A stretch of DNA of 64,000 bases from Alentia gelatinosa (lineage: Eukaryota > Annelida > Polychaeta > Phyllodocida > Polynoidae), in contig OX465592.1 in the NCBI GenBank assembly GCA_950022655.1, positions 3,092,623 through 3,156,622 of the forward strand, read 5' to 3'. Within the stretch, counting starts at the first letter, position 1. Each line of letters starts with the position of its first letter. Below are positions 24,401 to 36,400 of the stretch, piece after piece. Position numbers and translations under genes: made by a program. The notes under the pieces were generated by a model. The model was not told the origin of the DNA. It was given only the letters and a program-made list of their open reading frames with translations, and made no database searches.

Positions 24401-27400
24401 TACCCAATACTCAATGGCTAATTGGGTGATTCATTTTATCAATAAATAATGTTATACGGGGTGAGATAAAATCAGAAACCCACTCGATGAGAATAACTTG
24501 GTCCGTACTCCTCTGCTGTCAAACTCGGTGGAGTACGGACCAAGTTATTTTCATCTCGTGGGTTGCCTTCTAAGTATTGACAGAAAGCTCTACAACGCCT
24601 TACTAATTCCCACTCAGGCTTAAAGAATGCTGCTTTGTATTGGCACCATCCAGCTTTGGCAACTGCAATTGTTTTTGTTATGTAAATAGTGTTCCTGGTA
24701 AACGCCGTATATACTGCGTGCAACTGGGCAAAATAATACAGAGGAAACCCATGAAGGTTCAGAGTCAGAGCTCATATCCCATCAAGTTTGAATAGCGTAG
24801 TAATTCACAAGGGGAGCTGTGAATTACGTAGCGATTCAAACGAGATTGGACCGAACTCTGACCATAAACTTGAATAGGTTTCTGAATTTATCTCACCATT
24901 CACATTGACTAATGGGCTAACATTTGCGACATAATCTCCCATTGAGTATTTTTCTAAATACTCAATGGGCATTAGATACGAGTTCCTGCTGAACCTGCTG
25001 AAACCACAGATACCTGTTTACAACACACCATTTCTGGTGGTCAGTAAGAACGAGGCTTAGTGCTAAACCTATGGGGGTTTGAGGATAGACTTTTGTTTTT
25101 GGTCTTGTTTGTTACTTTTGAAGTGTAGTTTACTATCGTCTCTGAATAGCTCTGTCTTGAAGCTACGATGACAGTTGTTAAGTTTATCAAAAATATGGAT
25201 CTCAAAGATTGGAGAATGACGCATATAATCTCGAACCTATATAGTCAAAGTACTGAGTGCCTATATCCGGAAATGGTGTTTTGTAAACGGGTATCTGTGG
25301 TTTCAGCGGGTTCACTTTGGCTCCCTATGTTAAGTCTATGGGGAAAATACCAGGGGTGAGATAAAGTTGGTTGAAATAACCACAAGTCTAGCAGATGTGT
25401 GATGGCTTTATATTTCTTAACGTTGTCAACAGGCTTCATACCGGAATGTAAACATACACAGGAGTCCGGACAGGTTCATACAGGCACAGTATGCAGTATT
25501 TCTGTGTTCGGAGTGTATACACAATATTGACAATATTTACAAGCGACCGTATGCTCCGAGGAGTTGACAGGTACTAGTCTATATTGTATTTATCATCCAC
25601 TTTTATCCAACTGGTGGCGTGCCCATGTTAGTTGACTTTAAACGCACTATTTTTCGTATGCACTATTTTTTTCGGTATGGGCTATTGTATGTAACGGCAA
25701 AGGATGTAAGACATATCGTGGCACTAAGGCAAAGCAAGATATACCACGGCAAATGCATCGTGTTGGTGGAACCACCACTTTACAGAACCAAGTTATTCCC
25801 TGAACGTGACAAAGGCCTCTAATGCTTTAACGTTTTTGTCTTGTTGGTGGAATACCCCCTTTAAGCAGTTGCAGCCTTTGTCATGCCGCTTCGATATTAA
25901 GCGACTCTTGTAGAGAGAGGTAGAGCATGCACAAACAACCATAATCCCCTCTGTGTAATAGCTTACTGCTAAAGCATGCTATTTACATCTTCTAGCTGTG
26001 TGTTAGGCCAGAGCCTATTTAGTAAGCTCTGCGGGCAGTTGCTCCACGTTTATAATAACCTTTGCGGATCATAGAATAGCGACCAGAGGGCCTTAACCTT
26101 GCTCCCGAAATTTAGCATCGCATCGCAATGGCATAAGGCCCGTTTCCATTGGCTGACGAAAATGGTGTAGATTTTTTGTGTCCTTCTAATAGCCCATTTC
26201 CATTGGCCATCACCGATATACAGTCAGGAACCACTGACGGACCTTTAGCACGGCTGACGCAAAATGTAAATAGGCTTTTAGGAGAACACAGAAAATCTAT
26301 ACCGTTTTTGTCAGCCAATGGAAATGGGCCCATAGCCGCATCGCAGCAGAAAATATGGCTTTTAGCGATACCTTTTATGCAGACGTTCAGACCATGGCAG
26401 GTCGTCTGCGAATCGCATCACTTCAGGCTATTTGGTTAATGACCTAGTCTGAGATTCTCAATAACGATGCATGGTGGCACTACAATCCACCGCCCCTTGT
26501 TTTTCTACCTATAGCAAATAGCGATCCACACCACCAGGTGTCAGATCAGTTTTAACTATGGTGCCATCTGTGTTCAATTAATGAATCTCCCCCAGTCTCA
26601 TCCAATATGTTCCCCTGAATCGTTGTATCGCTATAACGTCATATGAATTAGCGATACCGCGTGAATATAGCGATACGATCCGATATTACGAGAGCAACGC
26701 TTTTACATTCGGATTGTTAAAGTAATTGCGAAGATAAAATTGCGATACGATTGAAGCCAACAATACCACAAAAACAGGAGCAACGACCCCCCCCCCCCCC
26801 CCCCCCTGCTGTGCGAATACAAAATTATATCATAAAGAATAAAGCCCAATGCCTATCTACCAATTTCGGAACATTGATATACCTTTGTCGGTTACAAAGG
26901 AATGGTACTTTGTCTCAGGCGAGGCATCCTAACGGAGTCAGCCCTAGTTGGTAGATGTAGGACAGTTAGGCAAGGGTCAGCCAACGATTAGTGAAACCAC
27001 CTCCTTGAGATGTTCTTTTGTCGCGGACAAGTTGCCATTCGATGCTCTTAAATCAGTCGCCAAAAGTTTATCAACATGTTGATAAATCCAGTTGCCGACA
27101 ACATAAGGTTGGTAAATGGCCATTGATTGGGTGGCCGACACGGACCGAGGTATTACGTAATTTACCGCAGGCAAATTCACCGACCGATTTGGGAACTAAT
27201 AGTTCAATCCTGAATCGGAAGATGTGTATTGGGCTTAAAGCATGCATTATACATAAATACATAGATACAAAAGAATGGTACCAGGCACCAGCCAGTCTAG
27301 GATTGCGGGATTTAATCAAAATGTATTCTCATATCAATTCAGGAGAGTCCGCTACCTAAATACCTCTTTTTGGTCCGGGAAGAAGCCAATGGTTTTATTT

Positions 27401-30400
27401 AGGAACTTAGCTTTTTATAAATGATCCGATGACTGGATAGTCAAGGTGTTGATCTTTTATGACTTTGAGATTTCCAATAAGCGTTCGTGCATGACAACTA
27501 AATAATATGTATAATATAATGAATTATAATAAAATATAATAAATATAAAATAATGATTGTACTGGCTATTGTATCAGGCCCGTGCATGTCTGTAAAATAT
27601 TGTGAAGCCTAATAAAAATGATTTAAAAAAAAGATAAACTGTGTATAAACTGTGAACTTACTTGATTTTGATGGTTGAGCTGTAAAGTGTGTTAATATCA
27701 AACGTTAGTGTGAAGTCATTATAGTAAGTATACACAGTTATTATTCATTTAACATTGTCAAGTATAGGATGTCTACAACTAGTTTCAATCATAGTTACAA
27801 TTCACAGCAAAATAGGTCTTTTTTTATAACACAGAATTCAAAACTGGGAAAAGGGGTTGGGCCCACTACCTATCAATTCTCATATTATTATCACAATATT
27901 ACTCACACTGTTTTATATTTTGTTTATTTCTATCAGTTCTGCCACTTTGTGATAGTTCTTCCACCGATTTTATAGAAATTCGTTATTATTAGATGTCATG
28001 GTGAATTTGGTAGAAAGATTGTTAATAAACTCGAAAATTGTGGGATTCTCTTCTTAGAAAACAAAAGAACTGAACAGTCTGAAGATCTTAGGAATGAATA
28101 AAAGGAAATACATACATACAAGGAGGAAATAGTGTCAAATGAGAAAGGATTGTTGATTCAGTGCTAGCAAACATTTATTATTTTATGAAAAGTGAAATGC
28201 CTTACCTGCGATACCTCCACAGGACGCACAATCTGAAATCAAACCAGGAGGATATTTGTCAAAAACTTTTTCTTTTTTTTTTGTCTGCACATAATTGACC
28301 TTGAAGTAGATGGCCTTCCATTACAATATTACAGTGAATAGCACACTGATAGTTAAGGGATAGACTTTTTTGCAGCAAGCTGTAAGTCAATGTGACCACT
28401 CTAATCTTTAGGCACCGTATATAGGGCGTGCGAGCTCGCTCTAATAACTCAAGCCCATTACGAGGGGATATACTAAATGACATAACTACCACACAGGGTG
28501 CTGACTCATGTACGGGTCGCAGTCTGAGGCCTCAGTTACCAGGGTAACATTGATCTGCATAGTGTGCAGTACACAGTTTACAGTTGATACGTCCCCAGGG
28601 TAATATAGACCGTAATCATGAAGGTGAGAGCTGCTTTGATGGTAAATCGCTTTGTATATCTGTACACGCGAAACAATTTTCAATAGAAAAAATCTTTAAA
28701 AAGAGCTAAAGGACCATGTTGAAGCTCAATTTAAAAAATTTCATTCATCGATTGTGGTGCACCTTTTCTCTCGAGATGATCTCGACGTAATATAACCGTA
28801 GTACACTCTCATACACTTAGTCTAATTGTAGAGAATACGTTGCTATGTAGTTGTTTGGCCGAACACGTGGCGTAACCAAGAAGATAAGGCACACCCCAGA
28901 ATGTGGGAAAAAGTCTAAAAATGTGCTAATAATACAATACTTAGTAGAAACCGAACGAGAGTTAGACTTGTCAGTGTTTATGCCACGATGGGCAAGTCGT
29001 GTATTACTACGCGAAGCGTTAGCTGAGCGTAGTGAGGAACAGACCTGACCAGAGTGGCATAGTCACTGACAAGTCTAACTCGAGTTCGGTTTCGTATTTA
29101 TCCTACCCCGTCCCTACCCTTTTGGATTACTAAAATATAAATATCGATTGAACAACCAACCGAAGTCCAACCGGAACTTTTGAGTCCAACCAGAACTTTT
29201 TTCGGAGCAGCTCACAATCTGGTCGCTGATTGGTTGATTTTTTTTGTTTAGGCCCCTAGAGGCATAAATCGCACTTCACGTCATGGCATGCCGCATAAAA
29301 TTTGCCTATGTTATGCCTATGGACCGTTTTTATTAGGGGTAGGATAATGTAGTATTATCAAGAGACGTCACAAGTTTGAGTCTGAGATCATTTATGCCAC
29401 GCATTTTGTTGGCTCCATAATGTGTTGGCTCCATAGAGTCAAAGACGAGTGACATTACGGAGCGTGGCATAAATAAGCTCAAACTCAAACGAGTGGCGTC
29501 TAGATTTTATCCTACCCCGTTTCCATATTTTTTCAGTATCAGAAAGTAGTGACATAAACAACACTTTATGTCACACCCGTGAAATAAACAAATCCCATGT
29601 TAAGCCTATGGCGTTTTTTATTAGGGGTAGGATAAATACTCGTCTACCCATGCTACTCAGAGTAGTAAGACTGTTCCTCATGTTTTGAGATATATTCAAG
29701 CACCGAAATGATATATCGAAAAAAATTAATAAAAATTAATAAAACCCTCACCGGAAACCCATCGCTAGACGGGAGTGCCCGAGTTTTGAGTATGAATGTT
29801 GCCTAATAAAGAAAATAATTTTAAAAAAATAAAAAAATAAAAAAATAGATTTTTTTTTGAAACTCACCGGAAACCCACCGCCAGACGGGGGTGCCCGACT
29901 CCTCGGTTCCGCCGATGAGCAGTTTCTCGTAGTTGGTCTTGTCGCGGGCCGCGCTGATGGCGTCGAGGGCGAGGCTGGAGACGAAGGCGTTGGTGGCCTC
30001 GTCGCCGAGGACGGCGAGGCTGGCGGGGGAGGTGTAGTACCCGTGAAGGAACGCCCTCTGCCGGCAGTCCTCGCGGGCCTCGGCCGCCGTCCGCGACACG
30101 TTCACCACCTCGTAACAGTTGTTGTTGAGTATGTTGGTGGACTTACAGGCGCCTGTGTGGGGACGAGAACAACATGTGGATTTTTATTATTGTTATTTAT
30201 TGGTTATTATTCCTACCCTAGTGAAATGAAGAAGAGTGGGGTAGGTTTATTGGTAAAATAAAATTCTATTAATTTGAATTGTTGATAAAAAATTGATTTA
30301 TAGGCTCCTGTGTGGGTGTACAAGAAAATTTATGGAGTTTTTATATCGTTATTTATTGGCTATCATTCCTCCTCTAGTGAAATGAAGAAGAGTGATGCAG

Positions 30401-33400
30401 GCGTCTTAGAAAAAATACAATTTTAATTAATTAAATTGTTGATAAGATTGTGTTTGTTAATGATGATGCCGTTTTCGATTATGGCCGTAACAATCACTCG
30501 GCATCTTGGTCATTTAAATACATATCTCACAAGATTTTACACGAATAAGGAGATTCACTACTGAGTAGAATACAGAAACCTACTCAGTAGAATACGGAAA
30601 AAAAGTCCCTAGCGTGCAAAGTAGTGCGTGAGAATATCAGCGGCCATTTTGTGGTTCCTTTGATTTATATTATATTTACTTATATTTGTAATGCTGGATA
30701 AAAAAATACAACATTACCATGTTTTTATCTGCATGGTCGCACTCCCCTTGTAGTTAACACTACGCAACATCCTCGCATTCACTCGGATATTACTACGCGG
30801 AAAATACGACCATGGAGGTAAAAATCATGGTAATATTGTGCATATAACATGCTTAGTATTGGAGCAAAGATTCTATTGATAAACATCAAGGATATAAAAA
30901 GGTGAAATATACTCGATGATAAAATAACCAATAGTACAATTTGTATGTAGGTAGGCGGGGCTTAGCAAAGAAATGTGCGTTTTCCTCTTACCGCTATGCG
31001 ACCACAAATAGAAAAAAATTCAACCATGGAATTCCCATAAACCTCGACGGAACGCAAAAAAATTAAACATACATAGTACAATTTGTACCCACGAATCATC
31101 AATTACAAAAATATACAATCTGGTAGGAAACTAAAAGCTATGGCATAAGGAAAGACTAATCTAAAAAAAATATATACAATGTTTGCAAATGTTGTGTGGC
31201 ACAAGAGCCCGAATCTGTCCATAACATGGAATGTCCATCAAGTGGGCGGTAAGCTGACAATCAGAGGCGGGCATTTATTGACGAGTGGCTCTGGGGATTT
31301 ATTGACTGGCGGGGGATTTATTGATTGGGGTTAACAGGTTTATTGATCAGGAGTGGCTCGCATTGAGTCGCTGGAGTTGCTCATATTCCCCGCGGAGTAA
31401 TTTTCCAGGGTGAGTAAGCTGCCCCCAGGAGGTGGAGTGAGGTGTGAGTGATTGAATACTCCGTTATACACTCTAATTATAACATCTACCTGTAGAATGC
31501 TGCCTCGTTAAATGTATACCTGCCCCGGGGAGGTGGGGTGAGGTGTGAGTGATTGAATACTCCGTTATACACTCTAATTATAACATCTACCAGTAGAATG
31601 CTGCCTCGTTAAATGTATACCTGCCCTGGGGGGGTCGTTGCTCCTAGAAATGTGGGAAAAGCGTTGCTCCAGTAATATTGGATTGTGTCGTGTAGTATGC
31701 TATCTTCATGTTGTATCGCTACCTTTTGCAACACCGCATTTTCAGTGTCATGAGTGAAAGATTCACTAGATTTATATTTGGATATAGATGGCGACAAAAT
31801 TATGATGCGATATGCAAAAAATCTGGAGCAATGCATTCGACTTCAGATCGCTGGTCTGTGTCCCGCAAAACGTGGTGTAACAACTCCCTGGGGAGGTGGG
31901 ATGAGGTGTGAGTGAGTGAATACTTCGTTATACACTGTAATCGTAAGATCTACCTGAAGAATGCTGCCTCGTTAAATGTATACCTGCCCCCGGGAGGTGG
32001 GGTGAGGTGTGAGTGATTGAATACTCCGTTATACACTCTAATTATAACATCTACCCGTAGAATGCTGCCTCATTAAATGTATACCTGCCCTGGGGGTTCG
32101 TTGCTGTGGGAAAAGCGTTGCTCCAGTAATATCAGGTCATTTCGTGTAGTATGTTATTTTCATGTTGTATCGCTACCTTTTACAACACCATATTTTCAGT
32201 GTCATAGGTGAAAGATTCATTAGATTTTTAATTGAATATAGATGGCGACAAAATTATGATGCGATATGCAAAAAAATCTGGAGCAACGCTTTCAACCTTG
32301 GATCGCTAGTCTGTGTCCCGCAAAACGTGGTGTAACGACCCCCTGGCGAGGTGGGGTTAGGTGTGAGTGGCTGAATACCCATATTAGTTAATATTTAGTT
32401 CTTACCGATATTAGCTCGTTTAGGTATGCACTATTTTTTTATATGCAACATTTTTGCCATATGCGGCGGCTTTTGCAGCCCAGAGCATACAAGTTACTCA
32501 TACAATATATCTGTATTCTCTGGGTATACCTATATGTTTCCTATAGAAACTTTGTATTAGGTAGATATATATGTATACTCCAGGTATGGTGATACACACT
32601 CCCTATGTGTTTTCCATGGACACTATGGATAATAGAAATGCTCTTTTAAATGTACCATTCAATTTCAATACCCAAAGGCACCTAAATCAGGAATTTAATG
32701 GTTGTTAGAGGAAGTTCAGGTTGAAGACGAAAACCTGTGTCCATGTTTTATTGCTAATTCTGCACCATTTTGCACACTCCATACTGCAACGCCCAGATTA
32801 TCGTATGGCCAAACATGCCAGAACTGGCCCTTCCAAGCTGAATAAACATGGACTAGACTTGTACAAACGATCCAGACCCAGCGCCCAACCCCTCAGTGTT
32901 GTAAATCTGTCAACGGAATTGGAAATCGTTTGGATCTGCATTTTCATCAATTCGTGGAAACGATTAGGCTGCGCCGATGTATTGTTTGCTCGAAAATAGT
33001 TTTATAAGAGTGAATATAAACATAAAGCTACATAAAGCAGAAAAACGGGTGATGGCAGTGGTTTTTATATACGTATTACATTTCATTTATTTACTGCATA
33101 AGATTTTGTTGGCGAATACAGCTTTAATTTTGTTTCAAATAGCATGTAATATGGGGTATTATCTCACCCCTAGAATAATTGTCCATAGGCTTAACATTGT
33201 GAACTCGTTCTCCATGCCCCTACAAGTATCGCAGCCCGTTCTCCATGTTCTATATCCTGTGTGTTCTCCATTCTTTTAGTGTGTACAGGGGTGAATAAAT
33301 ACAAAAAGCAACTCGTTTGGTAAAAGTCGTCATTCTCCAACTCGTTTTAATGCTACGTGATATTCACTCAGCCGTCGCCTCGTTCATATCACTGTGCATC

Positions 33401-36400
33401 AAACTCATGGAGAATGACAACTTAACCAAAACTTGTTAAACTCTTATTTAAGAATACTCAGTCTAATTGATATTCAATATGCTCATCCGGCAGCCAGCTA
33501 TCGTTGAACGAAACAGATTTTAAGTGTATCCATATTTTCTCTGTGATCAATCAAAATCGTCATCAATGGGTGTTACCAGATTTGGAATCTATTCTTGATA
33601 TCAATAAATTCACTGAGGGTGTGGTCAGTTGTGATGTTTGTTGGAGAATCTGTTGTGACAAAACCATGACTACGCCTACAGTTTAGAAAAAAAGAGAAAA
33701 AAAAGTTCCAAGAAATGGAATACCACTTTCCGTCTCGACGAAAAATTACAACCATACGCCTACAGTTTAACTCATCATTATCACTGATTATGTTGCTTAT
33801 GTTTTCTTTATTGAAGTATAAAGGATATGGATGAAAATTTAAGTGCAAATCATTTTTGCGAGCACGAAATATTGAATCTATGTGACAACTGCTTGATTGC
33901 AAACCCTGTTTCTGAGTATTTGTTTTTAATGGGACATACCCGGCGCATACCGATATGTTGTATGCTCTGGGGGACATACGGAAAAATAGTGCTTATGGAA
34001 AAATAGTGCATAATTAAAAGGAACTGATATCAACATGCCACTTGTCTGGAAAATATGGATAATAAATACAATATAGACTGGTTTCAGACAAACGCGGTTG
34101 TATGCTCCTCGGAGTTGACTGCGCAATATCCTCGCATACGCTCGGATATCACTACGCGTCAACTCCTCGGAGCATACGGCCGCTTGTATCTGAAACCAGT
34201 CAATATTGTGTATTTATATGAACCGCGGGATAATACCGTATGCAGTCATTTTGTAGGTGATGTCGAACATTACCTGCTGACTCTGCTCAGTTGTGAGCAT
34301 ATCAATATAAGTGACGTCATCAAATCGTGTGTACAAAGCATGACGTAACGTGTGCCATAACGGAGAACATGCCCAGACACATTCACTTCCGGTCTAGAGT
34401 AATTCATGGGGCCATGAACTCTCACCACATGCAGGTAAAAATAGCCCTCACCTGAACATAACACACACACACTTATAGAGATCCTATTGACCAAGTCTTT
34501 TCTCTCGGTCTCCATCTTGAGAATTCTCTAACTGATTTTCAACGAGGCGAAAAATTGTCGGAACATTTTTCAAAGGGAAAACATACACAATATAGAGCTT
34601 CCAGAGGTTACTAAACTCCCGATTTAAGACAAAGTTCCGCTCCCGATTGACTGGCTACACTACGACAACATATGAACCAATTTATAAGTGGAGAAACTGA
34701 ACATAATTCCGGATTTCCATGTAGAAATAGCTGACATTTCCATTTCTGGCATAAGAATTTCAATTTGAAGATTTCTGAAAACCGTTAAACTGCATTAATT
34801 CTGGGTTACGGGTAAAGGGTCTATCACCATACAACGTCGGTAACCAGCGAAAACCGGAACTTGTGAATAGACTGAATTCTGGGATACCTCAATAGGGTCT
34901 ATTGACTGGTTTCAGATACAAGCGGTTGTATGCCGCATTATGTGGTATTTCCACCTGCCGATTATGACTGCCCCTTATGGCATTTAGCAATTATTACTGT
35001 ATATAATATTTCATTCAGTATAATGTTTCACCACTAGAATTTGATACGGCCATTATTTCCTTCACAGGTTGTACGCTAAACCTCTGCAGCATAAATACAC
35101 AACATAGACTGGTTTCAGATTCAAGCGGCCGTATGCTCCGAGGAGTTGACGCGTGGTAATATCCGAGTGCATGCGAGGATATTGCGCAGAGGTAACTCTG
35201 AGGAGCATACGAGCATGTTCCTATTATCATATGAATGTGTGGGATTGTCTCACACTTAATGGCCAGCTGTTTGGAGTCCGTTCACCAAAGTGTGACAAAC
35301 TATAAAACAAAGCAACACAGAATAGATTTCATTCAGCCACACTTAAGGGCTGATTCCACCAACACGATTTATCTTGCCCGGCAGGATCGGGTAGCGTCTT
35401 GCAGCATCTGGCTGCATCTTGCTTGATCGTACTAAATCTCATAAGAACATTACCCCTGTGTGTGGAGCACCTATTATCGCTCAAAGGGGTCTATTCCACT
35501 GCAGCAATTCAACCAGATATTCTCAGACGATTCATCCCGACCTAGCGAGTCAACAAATCGGCCATGATCGGCCTATATCGCACGTCCTGGTGGAAACACC
35601 CTTTAACTATGTGTCTGTTTGAGTTCACCCAGTTGAATGAATGAGCTGGAGATGTTGCACATTCCAGCACGCTCCCCCGCCCCTAACACCACCCCAACCA
35701 CCCTCCTTAATGATGTGCGTAACATGCACTGAAAATATTGATCTTTTTGGGATCATTAGATTTGTTCAAGTTTCAAAGCCAAGAGTCCGAGGTGGGAGTT
35801 CTAGATTGAATATTCTTTAGGTAACCAAGCCCTATCAGTAATCCAATCAGAGAATGGTTTTGTTTCAAAGTACCATATACAGTGTGGTAGTTGTATAAAG
35901 GCATATTTATACAATATCCAAAAAACAAAACGTAGCTCCAATATGCTACAGAATGCTCCAATATGCTACAGAATGCTTCAATATCCTACAGGATGCTTCA
36001 ATATGCTACAGAATGCTTTAATATGCTAGAGAATGCTCCTATATGCTACAGAATGCTTCAATATGCTACAGAATGCTCCAATATGCTACAGAATGCTCCA
36101 ATATGCTACAGAATGTTTCAATATGCTACAGAATGCTTCAATATGCTACAGAATGCTCCAATATGCTACAGAATGCTCCAATATGCTACAGAATGCTCTA
36201 ATATGCTACAGAATACTCCAATATGCTACAGGATGCTCCAGTATGCTATAGAATGCTTCAATATGCTACAGAATGCTCCAATATGCTACAGAATGCTTCA
36301 ATATGCTACAGAATGCTTCAGTATGCTACGGAATGCTCCAATATGCTACAGAATGCTTCAATATGCTACAGGATACTTCAATATGCTACAGAATGCTCCA

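Larger units (their letters stand above)
23743..28205. other. Gene B intron 3
   Basis: 4.5 kb. Holds foldback copies (24325-24570, 24780-25010, 25040-25350), fragments of the TATTTATCATCCAC repeat (25580-25690), MITE family 1 (26135-26331), a C-run (26781-26806) and AT-rich sequence at 27470-28130. No exon recognised on either strand. Confidence 0.55.

Noticed and set aside
32721..33279. Two plus-strand frames of about 95 residues in gene B intron 1
   Set aside because: No splice context, no family resemblance, partly overlapping foldback repeat sequence.
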